Below the pieces are notes generated by a model. That model ran no database searches, had not been told where the DNA came from, and saw nothing but the letters and a program-made list of their open reading frames with translations. DNA of 64,000 bases from Cohnella cholangitidis (lineage in GTDB: Bacteria; Bacillota; Bacilli; Paenibacillales; Paenibacillaceae), in NCBI RefSeq assembly GCF_014107495.1, contig NZ_CP041969.1:5567501-5631500 (forward strand), written 5' to 3'. Below, one piece after another: positions 8,293 through 17,216 of this stretch. Numbering within the stretch: position 1 is the first letter of the stretch; every line of letters begins with the position of its first letter. A program made the position numbers and the translations under genes.

Positions 8293-9368
8293 CGATGTCC
8301 AAAGCCAATGGCATGAACTACGCGCCGCAAGGGAAGCCGCGGCCGGTTGTCGGCGACGGAGAGTTCGCGTTCGCGGCGATGTCGCTTGATCACGGTCACA
8401 TCTATGGAATGTGCAACGGGCTGCGGGAAGCGGGAGCAACGTTGAAGTGGGTATATGATCCCGATCCCGAGAAGGTGAGCAAGTTCATCCAAACGTACCC
8501 TAACGTTCGCGTCGCCGAATCCGAGCAGCAAATTTTGCAGGATACGGAAGTCGCGCTCGTTGCCGCCGCTGCCATTCCTAGCGAACGCGGGCCGCTCGGC
8601 GTGAAAGTGATGGAGCACGGCAAAGATTATTTCACGGACAAAACGCCGTTTACTTCTATCGATCAATTAGAACGGGCTAAACAGACCGCCGAGTCGACCG
8701 GACGCAAATACGCAGTCTATTATAGCGAGCGCCTGCATGTGGAAAGCGCGGTATTCGCGGGACAGCTTATTCTTAACGGGGCGATCGGGCGCGTGGTTCA
8801 GGTGCTCGGGCTTGGACCTCATCGGTTGAACGCGCCGCAAAGACCGGATTGGTTTTTTAAGAAGCAGCAGTACGGAGGCATACTGTGCGATATCGGCAGC
8901 CATCAGATCGAGCAATTCCTCTACTATTCGGGTAATCAAGACGCCAAAGTGCTGCATAGCAAAGTGGCGAATTACCATAACAAGGGGTATCCCGAACTTG
9001 AGGATTACGGCGACGCCACGCTTGTCGGCGATAACGGGGCGACGAATTATTTTCGCGTGGACTGGTTGACTCCGAATGGACTGTCGACATGGGGGGACGG
9101 CCGGACGGTGGTTTTGGGGACGGACGGGTATATCGAGCTGCGCAAATATGTCGACATCGCGCGAGCTGCCGAAGGGGATCAGCTATACCTCGTGAACGGG
9201 GAAGGCGAGTTCCGCATGGAACTCGGCGGGAAGGTCGGTTTCCCCTACTTCGGCGAGCTTGTGCTGGATTGCTTGAACCGGACGGAAAACGCGATGTCCC
9301 AGGCTCATGTTTTCAAGGCGGCGGAGCTTTGCTTGCGGGCGCAAGCTCAAGCTGTTCGCGTCGAATAA
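8289..9368 (+). CDS. Gfo/Idh/MocA-family oxidoreductase 2
   Basis: Second family member in the operon, 359 residues. Its ATG overlaps the previous stop as ATGA, so the two are translationally coupled. The usual EKP motif is replaced by TDKTPFTS, which keeps the Lys and Pro positions; the C-terminal domain shows GGILCDIGSHQIEQFLYY with the conserved Asp and His. The N-terminus is atypical: the Rossmann strand (FAFAAMSLDHGHIYGM) lacks GxGxxG, so the cofactor may be bound unusually or the protein may act on a bulky substrate. It is clearly a diverged paralogue, not a recent duplicate of the upstream gene. Confidence 0.83.
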   Translation: MTMSKANGMNYAPQGKPRPVVGDGEFAFAAMSLDHGHIYGMCNGLREAGATLKWVYDPDPEKVSKFIQTYPNVRVAESEQQILQDTEVALVAAAAIPSERGPLGVKVMEHGKDYFTDKTPFTSIDQLERAKQTAESTGRKYAVYYSERLHVESAVFAGQLILNGAIGRVVQVLGLGPHRLNAPQRPDWFFKKQQYGGILCDIGSHQIEQFLYYSGNQDAKVLHSKVANYHNKGYPELEDYGDATLVGDNGATNYFRVDWLTPNGLSTWGDGRTVVLGTDGYIELRKYVDIARAAEGDQLYLVNGEGEFRMELGGKVGFPYFGELVLDCLNRTENAMSQAHVFKAAELCLRAQAQAVRVE

Positions 9369-9407
9369 CTAGCGAATAATGATTCCTTAAGAGGAGGAAC
9401 GTACTTT

Positions 9408-10283
9408 ATGATTAAACTATCCGTCTTTACGGTCGCGACTCCGGAACTAGAACCGGAAGAACTCGCTGCGGCGGCCAAACAAGCAGGTTTGGCGGCAATC
9501 GAATGGCGCTATAAGGACACCCCCGCGGATGCGGCGAACGAGAAACCGTCTTACTGGGGCAACAATCGCTGCACGATCTCTCCGGCCGGCGGCGTAGCGG
9601 AACTGGATCGTTTTAAGCAAGCGGCGGAAAAACACGGACTGGCCAACTTGAGCGTCACCCCTTACTTGCGCGCGGGAGATTTGGAGGAGACGGAGAAGGT
9701 ATTGCAAGCCGCGCAATATATGGGCGCTTCTTATATCCGCTTGGGCGTGCCGGGATATGACCGCAGCCGACCGTTCGGCGAATTGTTCGAGCTTGGCCGT
9801 ACCTATTTGCAAGAAGCGGAAAAGCTATGCCGGAAGTACGGCGTTAAAGGTTTAATCGAGATTCACCACGTTACGATAGCCGCTTCGGCTTCCGGAGCGA
9901 GGAGACTGGTCGAGGGCTTGGACCCGAACGCGATCGGCGTACTCTTCGATCCGGGCAATACGGTACACGAAGGGTTCGAGAATTACCGAATGTCGTTGGA
10001 GTTGCTGGGGCCGTATTTGGCGCATGTGCATGTAAAAAACGCGGGATGGAGCATTAAGGAGACGGCCGAAGATGGAACCAAGAGCTGGCACTGCGATTGG
10101 ATGGGGCTTAAAGACGGCATTGTTCCATGGAGACAGGTGGTATCCGACCTGATCGCGGTCGGATACGACGGTTACCTCGGAGTCGAGGATTTCAGCGGGC
10201 AATTTCCGGATTCCTCGCAAATGCTGAACCATTTTTCCGTGGTTATCGGAGGACTGTTGACGGAGCTGCAACCGAATGTTTGA
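9408..10283 (+). CDS. Sugar-phosphate isomerase/epimerase, xylose-isomerase-like TIM barrel
   Basis: Cytosolic TIM-barrel enzyme of 291 residues. Candidate metal ligands of the PF01261 fold are visible: Glu in GLIEIHHV, Asp in GVLFDPGNT, His in LAHVHVKNA, and Glu in YLGVEDFS near the C-terminus. It has a GAGGAGG ribosome site and lies 39 bases after the second oxidoreductase in the same operon. Enzymes of this group isomerise or epimerise keto-sugars, or dehydrate inositol intermediates (IolE/IolI-like). With two dehydrogenases beside it, an oxidation-isomerisation-reduction route for an unusual sugar or cyclitol is plausible but unproven. Confidence 0.8.
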   Translation: MIKLSVFTVATPELEPEELAAAAKQAGLAAIEWRYKDTPADAANEKPSYWGNNRCTISPAGGVAELDRFKQAAEKHGLANLSVTPYLRAGDLEETEKVLQAAQYMGASYIRLGVPGYDRSRPFGELFELGRTYLQEAEKLCRKYGVKGLIEIHHVTIAASASGARRLVEGLDPNAIGVLFDPGNTVHEGFENYRMSLELLGPYLAHVHVKNAGWSIKETAEDGTKSWHCDWMGLKDGIVPWRQVVSDLIAVGYDGYLGVEDFSGQFPDSSQMLNHFSVVIGGLLTELQPNV

Positions 10284-11127
10284 GTACAATTACCGGTCGA
10301 CGGGCGTATTCGAGCCGGTGTTTCATTCGCATACGTTCTACGAGGTGTATTATTTTCATGAGGGTAAATGCAATTATTTGATCGGGGACCAAATCTATAA
10401 TCTCGCGCCGGGCGATCTTATTCTCATGTACGGCATGACGCTTCACTGCCCGAAGATCGACCCGTCCGTCCCGTATATCCGGTCGATTATCCATTTCGAT
10501 CCATCCATCCTTCGTCCTTATACGGATTTGCCGCAAGCGGTTCCGATATTGCAGCCTTTCGAGCAGTTCAGAAATTACAGGCTCATCTTAAGCGCGGAGG
10601 ATAGGGAAGAATTGGAGAGAATACTCGTGTTGATGCACGGCTATCAGCAACGGGGAGATCATGTCGGCGAAGGCCGGTTAATGCTTGCGTTCTTGGATTT
10701 GCTGCATTTTATTTACGACCGTTGCCGTCAACCGCTTCGGGAACAGAGGGAGTTTCCGTCGGATAAGGAAAAGGCGGTACAAGACGTAATCGCTTTGCTC
10801 GAGACCCGGTATACGGAAGAGGAACTGAGCATGGAGCGGCTCCAGCAAGAGCTTCATCTTAGCAAATCGTATTTGGCGAAAATCTTCAAGGAAGTAACCG
10901 GGGTAACGATCTTCGAGTACGTGTATCGGAAACGGATCAACGAAGCGAGAATCTTGTTTTTGCTCCATCCGGGCTTGGCGGTTACGGATGCGTCTTTTCG
11001 CCTCGGGTTCAAGCATCTCGCGCATTTCAGCAGGCTGTTCAAAGAGCATGTCGGCGTATCCCCGGAACGTTACAAAAAGCAATTGAAGGACGAGCAAGCC
11101 GCGATGAAAAGATCAGGAAAGCACTGA
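10276..11127 (+). CDS. AraC-family transcriptional regulator with cupin sensor domain
   Basis: Regulator of 283 residues. The N-terminal cupin-like domain includes PVFHSHTFYEVYYFHEGKC and APGDLILM. A C-terminal AraC domain has two helix-turn-helix units (LSKSYLAKIFKEVTG and DASFRLGFKHLAHFSRLFKEHVG) and ends VSPERYKKQ. The ATG overlaps the end of the isomerase gene by 8 bases, so it is the last gene of the oxidoreductase operon and probably senses its substrate or product. Confidence 0.87.
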   Translation: MFEYNYRSTGVFEPVFHSHTFYEVYYFHEGKCNYLIGDQIYNLAPGDLILMYGMTLHCPKIDPSVPYIRSIIHFDPSILRPYTDLPQAVPILQPFEQFRNYRLILSAEDREELERILVLMHGYQQRGDHVGEGRLMLAFLDLLHFIYDRCRQPLREQREFPSDKEKAVQDVIALLETRYTEEELSMERLQQELHLSKSYLAKIFKEVTGVTIFEYVYRKRINEARILFLLHPGLAVTDASFRLGFKHLAHFSRLFKEHVGVSPERYKKQLKDEQAAMKRSGKH

Positions 11128-11250
11128 ATAGTCAAAAAAAGATATATATATGCAGGAATATGATGTTTCATCGCGTTGACCGTGGTGGTAAAATGGGATA
11201 CGTTGGTTACGGTGAATAGAAAGATCGACTACACCCAAAGGAGTTTTCAT

Positions 11251-11895
11251 ATGCCTTCAGAAATCATGCAAGCCTTGTCACGAGAGAAAATCGTAGCGAT
11301 TATTCGCGGCATTTCCGCGGAATCCGGAGATGCGACCGCTAAAGCGTTGGCGGACGGCGGAATCGTTTTCCTTGAAGTTACTTTGAATACCGATGGCGCG
11401 CTAAACATGATCTCGCGTTTCCGCGAAAACTACGAAGGCCGTCTGCGCATCGGCGCGGGCACCGTGCTTGACTTGGGACAAGCCAAGGAAGCGGTCGCGG
11501 CGGGCGCGGAATATATCATTTCGCCTAACTTGGACGAAGAAGTGATTTACTACGGCGTCGAGAAAGGCGTCGAAGTATGGCCGGGCACGATGACTCCGAC
11601 GGAGATCGTCCGCGCGTATAAGGCGGGGGCATCCGCGGTCAAGGTATTCCCGATGGGCTCTCTAGGCATTAATTACTTGAAAGAGATTCGCGCTCCGTTG
11701 AACCATATTCCGATGGTCGCCACCGGAGGCGTGAACTTGCAAAATATCAATTCCGTTCTGGATGCCGGCGCGATTGCCGTAGGATTAGGCGGAAACCTAG
11801 TCGACAAGCAACTGGTGAAGGACGGGAAGTTCGACGAGCTGCTCAAGCTGGCTCAGGCGTTCGTGAATGAGGTTCAAGGGGCGAAGCAGGCATGA
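11251..11895 (+). CDS. eda: KDPG aldolase (2-dehydro-3-deoxy-phosphogluconate aldolase)
   Basis: Class I aldolase of 214 residues that splits KDPG into pyruvate and glyceraldehyde-3-phosphate, the last step of uronate breakdown. Present are the early VAIIRG segment, VTLNTDGA with the catalytic-Glu region, GAGTVLD, the FISPN-like strand (YIISPNLD), WPGTMTPTE and the Schiff-base lysine in GASAVKVFP. The start at 11251 follows AAAGGAG; an in-frame start at 11176 is not supported by an SD. It overlaps the KDG kinase gene by 4 bases, so the two form an operon. Confidence 0.9.
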   Translation: MPSEIMQALSREKIVAIIRGISAESGDATAKALADGGIVFLEVTLNTDGALNMISRFRENYEGRLRIGAGTVLDLGQAKEAVAAGAEYIISPNLDEEVIYYGVEKGVEVWPGTMTPTEIVRAYKAGASAVKVFPMGSLGINYLKEIRAPLNHIPMVATGGVNLQNINSVLDAGAIAVGLGGNLVDKQLVKDGKFDELLKLAQAFVNEVQGAKQA

Positions 11896-12874
11896 GCACC
11901 CCTCGGGAAACGGATGTCGTTACTCTAGGGGAGAGCATGGTGTTGCTTCAGCCGATGAGCGAAGGCTCGTTAGCTTATGCGCCTTTGTTTACCCGTTCGA
12001 TCGCCGGCGCGGAATCGAACGTTTCGATCGGCCTATCCCGGTTGGGATTTAAGGTTCGTTGGATTAGCCGCTTAGGCGCCGATCCGTTCGGCGATTTGAT
12101 TTTATCCACTTTGGCCGGCGAAGGAATCGACGTGACGCACGTTGCCAGAGACAACGCGTATCCGACCGCGATTTATTTCAAGGAGTTTAAGGGATACGGA
12201 GATCCGAACGTCTATTACTATCGCAAAGGATCGGCGATCAGCCGGTTAACGCCTCGCGACGTGGAAGCTTCTTGGCTTCAAGGGGCGAAGCATTTGCATG
12301 TAACGGGGATCACGCCTGCCCTCGGCCCCGAGACGGGCGATGCCGTTAAAGAGTTGATGAAGCAAGCTCGCCGGCAGGGAATGACGATCTCTTTCGATCC
12401 GAACTTGCGACGCAAGCTTTGGGGCGAAGAGGAAGCGCGGGCGATGCTGCTTTCCTTGATTCCTTTGTGCGACATTTTCTTGCCGGGCGTCGAGGAGGCG
12501 GAATTTCTCGTCGGTGAAATGCCTGAAGACCAGTATGGGCCGCGGTTTCTTGAATTAGGAGCCAAGGCTGTCGTGCTTAAGCTAGGTGAACGCGGTTCCA
12601 AGGGATTCCTCGCTAACCGTACGGTCGAGGCGAAGCCGTTTCCCGTATCGCGAGTCGTGGACACCGTCGGCGCGGCGATGCTTTCGCTGCCGGATTCCTA
12701 TCGGGATTTCTGGAGAACGGAGATTTGGAGCAGGAGGACAATCTGCTCAGGGCATTGGAGAGAGCCAACTTCATGGGATCGTTGGCGACGCAGTACAAAG
12801 GGGATTGGGAAGGCCTTCCGAAACGGGAAGAGCTTCTCAGGCTATTGTCCGGCGGCAAGGAAATAACGCGATGA
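11892..12874 (+). pseudogene. kdgK: 2-keto-3-deoxygluconate kinase (KdgK), frameshifted in the catalytic motif
   Basis: PfkB/ribokinase-family kinase that phosphorylates KDG to KDPG. The frame is intact through VVTLGESM, GAESNVSIGLSRLG, SFDPNLRRKLW and GVEEAEFL. At about 12674 one base appears to be missing: the DNA reads GGCGCGGCGATGC where VDTVGAGDAF requires GGCGCGGGCGATGC. Reading on in the shifted frame restores DAFAAGFLSGFLENG and a proper C-terminus ending at TGA 12872-12874. As written, the product loses the catalytic Asp and ends in unrelated sequence. A sequencing error is as likely as a real mutation. Confidence 0.82.
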
Positions 12875-12881
12875 TGCGAAG

Positions 12882-12922
12882 ACAACCGAGCAGGGGATCA
12901 TCCCTTACGCTCGGTTGTTTTG
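12882..12922. terminator. Bidirectional terminator between kdgK and add
   Basis: Stem ACAACCGAGC (12882-12891) / GCTCGGTTGT (12909-12918) followed by TTTTG. It lies between two convergent genes. Confidence 0.8.
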
Positions 12923-12935
12923 TTATTGTGATAGA

Positions 12936-13991
12936 CTAAGATAAGGCGTCGGGAGCATCATATACGCCCAGTTTGATTAGGATCGCTTCGAATTCGCTTT
13001 TTAAGGCGGCTTTCTCATGGCTTTCGAGGAAGGAAGCCTCCACTCCGTTCAGAATGAGCTTCGTGATCTCCCGCAGCGTGAAGCCGAACTTCTCCGCGAT
13101 GACCCGGTATTCATTCGTAATATCCGTACCGGAAACGCCGGGGTTATCGGTATTGACCGTAAACACGATTCCTTGATCGTAATATTCCCTGATCGGATAT
13201 TCCTCCCAGCCGAGTACGGCTTTAGTCTGGATGTTGCTTGTGGGGCAGAGTTCTAAGGGGATTCTTTGTTCTTTGATCATGTTCAAGACGTCGGAGTTTT
13301 CCTTTAACCGTACTCCGTGCCCGATCCGGCGAGCTCCGAGGCGGAGTACCGCCTCTTCGATATTATCCGGACCGGCAGCCTCGCCCGCATGGATCGTTAC
13401 GGGAATGCCCAGTTCTCTTGCTCTGGCGAACACCTCGCGGAATCGCGCCGCGGGATAGGTCGTTTCATCGCCCGCTAAATCTACGGCTACGAGCCCGTGG
13501 CCGATATAATGGAAAGCTGCTTCGATGACTTCCAGGTTCGTTTCGGCGGAATGGTTTCTCATGCAGATGGCGATTGCTCTTGCTTTTACGCCGAACCGGG
13601 CTTCTCCGAGCTTTAAGCCTTCAATGACATGGTAGATCGCGTCGGCGGCGGATAGTCCGCCGCTCCGGTGCAATTGCGGGGCGAATCGCACCTCGATATA
13701 TTTGATCCGTTGCTCGGCTGCTTGTTCGACGACTTCGAACGCGACCTGTTCCAACGATTCTTTGGTTTGCAGATAAGGAAGCACGAAATCGAATTTCGTT
13801 AAATATTCCGTAAGATTCGTGCATTCCTCGCCTACTTGCACGTAAGGAAGCAGATCCGTGGCTTCGTAAGATGGAAGGGGAAGGCCTTGTTGATCGGCCA
13901 GCTTAAGAAGCGTGGCGGGTTTGATGCATCCGTCGAGATGAACGTGTAAATCCACTTTCGGCAATTCCGACAAAAGGTGCAACGATTCCAT
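12936..13991 (-). CDS. add: Adenosine deaminase
   Basis: Zinc enzyme of 351 residues converting adenosine to inosine (purine salvage). Motifs: the zinc-binding HVHLDG, the HAGEA motif with its catalytic Glu, GHGVRLKENSD, the CPTSNIQT segment, and the catalytic Asp in TDNPGVSGT. The start at 13991 (MESLHLL) follows GGGAG at 9 bases; an upstream in-frame TTG at 14000 overlaps that site. It reads against the surrounding uronate genes and is functionally unrelated to them. A 19-bp palindrome upstream is a likely operator. Confidence 0.92.
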   Translation of the reverse strand: MESLHLLSELPKVDLHVHLDGCIKPATLLKLADQQGLPLPSYEATDLLPYVQVGEECTNLTEYLTKFDFVLPYLQTKESLEQVAFEVVEQAAEQRIKYIEVRFAPQLHRSGGLSAADAIYHVIEGLKLGEARFGVKARAIAICMRNHSAETNLEVIEAAFHYIGHGLVAVDLAGDETTYPAARFREVFARARELGIPVTIHAGEAAGPDNIEEAVLRLGARRIGHGVRLKENSDVLNMIKEQRIPLELCPTSNIQTKAVLGWEEYPIREYYDQGIVFTVNTDNPGVSGTDITNEYRVIAEKFGFTLREITKLILNGVEASFLESHEKAALKSEFEAILIKLGVYDAPDALS

Positions 13992-14015
13992 CTTGATCAA
14001 CTCCCTCGCAAATAT

Positions 14016-14034
14016 ATGTTATAGAATATAACAT
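14016..14034. promoter_or_regulatory. Palindromic operator candidate upstream of add
   Basis: ATGTTATA-GAA-TATAACAT is a perfect 8-bp inverted repeat with a 3-base centre, 25 bases upstream of the add start and about 80 bases upstream of the divergent AraC gene. The regulator is not identified. Confidence 0.5.
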
Positions 14035-14112
14035 GATGATGGAGAAAGTGAAATCCCCTGTTTGTAAATGTGATGTAAATGTAAGGTAAATATTTGATTT
14101 TCGGAGGTTGAA

Positions 14113-15012
14113 ATGGTAAACGGGAGCATTTTCGATTCGAATTTATTGAAGGCGGATTACTCTCCGCGCGTATATGCTTACTATTTCAAGCAGTGGGAAC
14201 AGTTTCGAATGGCTTTCCATCAGCATGATTCCACCGAAATCATGTATGTCATCCAAGGCGATTGCGTCGTCGAATGGAACGGGGGAGCGGGACTTCGGGA
14301 GTCGATCAAGCTTACGAAAGGCGAGTTTATCTTATTGGATGCGAACGTGCCTCATCGGCTTATCGTCGAACGGACTTGCCGCATGCTGAACGTCGAGTTC
14401 GGTTTTGCCGAGCATGCCGGGAGCTTTCCCTCGATCAAACAAATCGCCGACGAAGAGGATTCGTTGCGCGCGATGATCGAAGCCCCGGCCTCCTATTTGA
14501 TGCTGCAGGATCCGGATGAAGTTTATCACTCCCTGAAAAGCCTCGTACTGGAACTGGATAAGAGGGACGGCGACGGGGGGATGCTCGATCGTTTGCTCCT
14601 AACGCAGCTGTTCATTCGGATTAGCAGGCTAAGAGCCGATTCCCGGAAGAGCGGTTGGCAACAGGCCGAGCATTACGTCAAGCAAAGCATTGAGTTTCTG
14701 CACCAGAACTACGATCGCAATATTCTCGTACAAGAGGTTGCCTCCTTCGTGAGCTTGCATCCCGGTTATTTGCAAAGGATATTCAAGTCGCAGACGGGAC
14801 AAACGTTAATGGAATATTTGACGGCCGTCAGAATGGAAAAGGCGAAAATGCTGCTCCTGCACACCGATATCCCCGTGGCGGACATTTCCGAATACGTCGG
14901 TGCGGGCAGCCGGCAATATTTTCACGCGCTCTTCAAGAAACATACGAACATGACTCCTATCGAATTCCGCAATACGATGAATACGCATCATTATCCGGGA
15001 ATGAAAAAGTGA
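14113..15012 (+). CDS. AraC-family transcriptional regulator
   Basis: Regulator of 299 residues. The cupin-type N-terminal domain (FHQHDSTEIMYVIQGDC, LDANVPHRL) is followed by a helical linker. The C-terminal AraC domain is seen in VASFVSLHPGYLQRIFK, the recognition-helix region VADISEYVGAGSRQYFHALFK, and MTPIEFR. The start is an ATG behind GGAGG. It stands directly upstream of, and in the same direction as, the GH4 glycosidase gene, which it may control. Confidence 0.86.
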   Translation: MVNGSIFDSNLLKADYSPRVYAYYFKQWEQFRMAFHQHDSTEIMYVIQGDCVVEWNGGAGLRESIKLTKGEFILLDANVPHRLIVERTCRMLNVEFGFAEHAGSFPSIKQIADEEDSLRAMIEAPASYLMLQDPDEVYHSLKSLVLELDKRDGDGGMLDRLLLTQLFIRISRLRADSRKSGWQQAEHYVKQSIEFLHQNYDRNILVQEVASFVSLHPGYLQRIFKSQTGQTLMEYLTAVRMEKAKMLLLHTDIPVADISEYVGAGSRQYFHALFKKHTNMTPIEFRNTMNTHHYPGMKK

Positions 15013-15132
15013 GGATTGTTGACAGCTTGAGGTTAAGATAGTCATGATTCCGATAACGCTTCCCCGATTAGGCTTGTTACAATGAATTCATCAAATCGAT
15101 TTCATTTAACATGGACCTGGAGGGCTGTTGAT

Positions 15133-16641
15133 ATGTCATTCAAGATTGCATTCATAGGCGCGGGGAGCATCGGATTTACCCGCGGATTGCTTCGTGACTT
15201 GCTGAGCGTACCCGAGTTTAAAGACATTGAGGTTGCTTTTACGGACATTAATTCCCGCAACCTCGAGATGGTGACGGAGCTTTGCCAGCGTGACATTAAC
15301 GAGAACGGGCTGGCGATTCGGATACAAGCGACTACGGATCGGAGACAAGCTTTGACGGGGGCGAAATACGTATTCTGCACGATCCGGGTCGGCGGCTTGG
15401 AAGCGTTCGCGACGGATGTAGATATCCCGTTAAAATACGGCGTCGACCAATGCGTCGGCGATACGTTGTCGGCTGGCGGCATTATGTACGGTCAACGCGG
15501 TATCGTCGAGATGCTGCAAATTTGCAAAGATATTCGCGAGGTAGCGGCGAAAGACGTTCTGCTCATGAACTACGCCAATCCGATGGCGATGCTGACATGG
15601 GCGTGCAATCAGTACGGCGGCGTACGCACGATCGGACTCTGCCATGGCGTGCAGGGCGGACATCGGCAAATCGCCGAGGCATTCGGACTGGAGAAGCAAG
15701 ATGTCGACATCATTTGCGCGGGCATCAACCACCAGACTTGGTACATCCAGATTCGCCATAGAGGAGAAGATTTGACGGGGAAATTGCTCGAAGCGTTCGA
15801 ACAGCATCCGGATTTCAGTCGTACGGAAAAAGTGCGAATCGATATGCTTCGCCGATTCGGCTATTATAGCACCGAATCGAACGGCCATCTGAGCGAATAC
15901 GTGCCATGGTACCGCAAACGCCCGGACGAGATCGAGCAGTGGATCGACCTGGGCAACTGGATTAACGGAGAGACCGGCGGATACTTGCGCGTCTGCACGG
16001 AAGGGCGCAATTGGTTCGAGACCGATTTCCCGAACTGGATGAAGGAGCCGGCCATGAAGTATGCGCCGGAAGAACGCGGCGAAGAGCATGGTTCCTATAT
16101 TATCGAAGGCTTGGAAACCGGCAGGGTTTATCGAGGGCATTTCAACGTAAGAAACAACGACGTCATTGCGAACTTGCCTGGAGATGCCATTATCGAAGCT
16201 CCGGGATATGCGGATCGCAACGGAATTTCCATGCCGATCGTCGGCAACCTTCCGCTGGGTCCGGCAGCGGTATGCAACGTCAGCATTTCCGTTCAACGTC
16301 TTGCGGTTGAAGCGGCCGTTCATGGCGACGACAAGCTGCTTCGTCAAGCTTTCATGATGGATCCATTAGTCGGAGCGGTGTGCAATCCGAAAGAAATATG
16401 GCAGATGGTAGACGAGATGCTCGTCGCTCAGGAGAAGTGGCTTCCGCAATACGGAGAAGCGATTGCCGAAGCGAAGCAACGTCTTGCCGCCGGCAACCTC
16501 ATCCCGACGAACGAAGGCTACCGCGGCGCCGCTCGCTTGAAGGTGAAGACGGTGGAAGAGATGCAATTGGACCGAGAATCCGCCAACAAGAACGCCGGCG
16601 ATTCCGACAAGGGCAAAGAACGGACGAAGGTTGGTCACTGA
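15133..16641 (+). CDS. GH4-family glycosidase (alpha-galacturonidase or alpha-glucosidase/galactosidase type)
   Basis: NAD- and metal-dependent glycoside hydrolase of 502 residues, cytosolic. GH4 features: the Rossmann motif IAFIGAGSIGFT, NYANPMAMLTWA, the metal-binding Cys-His pair in LCHGVQGGH, and INHQTW. The start at 15133 (MSFKIAF) follows GGAGG; the longer in-frame start at 15082 has no such site. GH4 enzymes cleave alpha- or beta-glycosides by a redox mechanism; this family includes alpha-galactosidases, alpha-glucosidases and alpha-galacturonidases. The flanking uronate genes favour a uronide substrate, but that is inference. Promoter-like elements are TTGACA (about 15019) and TACAAT (15078-15083). 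Confidence 0.83.
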   Translation: MSFKIAFIGAGSIGFTRGLLRDLLSVPEFKDIEVAFTDINSRNLEMVTELCQRDINENGLAIRIQATTDRRQALTGAKYVFCTIRVGGLEAFATDVDIPLKYGVDQCVGDTLSAGGIMYGQRGIVEMLQICKDIREVAAKDVLLMNYANPMAMLTWACNQYGGVRTIGLCHGVQGGHRQIAEAFGLEKQDVDIICAGINHQTWYIQIRHRGEDLTGKLLEAFEQHPDFSRTEKVRIDMLRRFGYYSTESNGHLSEYVPWYRKRPDEIEQWIDLGNWINGETGGYLRVCTEGRNWFETDFPNWMKEPAMKYAPEERGEEHGSYIIEGLETGRVYRGHFNVRNNDVIANLPGDAIIEAPGYADRNGISMPIVGNLPLGPAAVCNVSISVQRLAVEAAVHGDDKLLRQAFMMDPLVGAVCNPKEIWQMVDEMLVAQEKWLPQYGEAIAEAKQRLAAGNLIPTNEGYRGAARLKVKTVEEMQLDRESANKNAGDSDKGKERTKVGH

Positions 16642-16649
16642 GGCGATCG

Positions 16650-16699
16650 AGAAGAGTGGATGATCGGGGTGTGAGCCCCGTGCTTCCACTCTTTTTTGC
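16650..16699 (+). terminator. Terminator after the GH4 gene
   Basis: AAGAGTGGA ... TCCACTCTT outer stem with inner CGGGG/CCCCG, followed by six T residues. Confidence 0.8.
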
Positions 16700-16872
16700 G
16701 ATTTATAAAGTGGCTGAGCCGAGAGTGGTGAATTAACGGTGCTGAGCACCGTTAATTCGCGTCGGAGCCCGCAAAAAGCGTTAATTACGGTGCTGATGCA
16801 ACTAGAATAAAAAGTGGACACCTCATAAGAGAATGCAGATAATTAACACAACAAAATGAAGAGGTGTCCGGC

Positions 16873-17169
16873 ATGGGTGAGCATAGACAACGTTACAGCG
16901 ACGAATTTAAGGAACAAGCAGTCAAGTACATTCAGGAACAAACGAAGACAATACCTCAAATTGCAGAGGAACTGAATGTACCGGTAGGCACATTGCATCA
17001 GTGGATGGCGAAGTACCGCAAGTTCGAGAACGAGCCGCTGGTAGATCGCGAGACAATCCGCCAGAAGGATGAGCAGCTTCTAGAGCAAGAGCGCCAGATC
17101 GAAGACCTCAAGGAGGAAATCGCCATCCTAAAAAAGGCCATGCACATCTTCAGCAAAGAAAGGAACTAA
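16873..17169 (+). CDS. IS3-family OrfA, copy 1
   Basis: Transposase N-terminal protein of 98 residues: a helix-turn-helix (YIQEQTKTIPQIAEELNVPV, HQWMAKYR) and a leucine-zipper-like coiled coil (DEQLLEQERQIEDLKEEI). The ATG follows GAAGAGG. A slippery heptamer A-AAA-AAG lies at 17130-17136, in phase with the codons, with AAGGAGG about 14 bases upstream. Ribosomes slipping -1 there read straight into OrfB to give the fused transposase, as is established for IS3 elements. Confidence 0.9.
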   Translation: MGEHRQRYSDEFKEQAVKYIQEQTKTIPQIAEELNVPVGTLHQWMAKYRKFENEPLVDRETIRQKDEQLLEQERQIEDLKEEIAILKKAMHIFSKERN

Positions 17170-17216
17170 GGTTCCGGTTCATTGAAGATCATCGCTCCGA
17201 GTTTCGAATCGAGAAG

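Noticed and set aside
15430..16347. 305-codon minus-strand frame opposite the GH4 gene
   Set aside because: Antisense shadow of a clear GH4 coding sequence.
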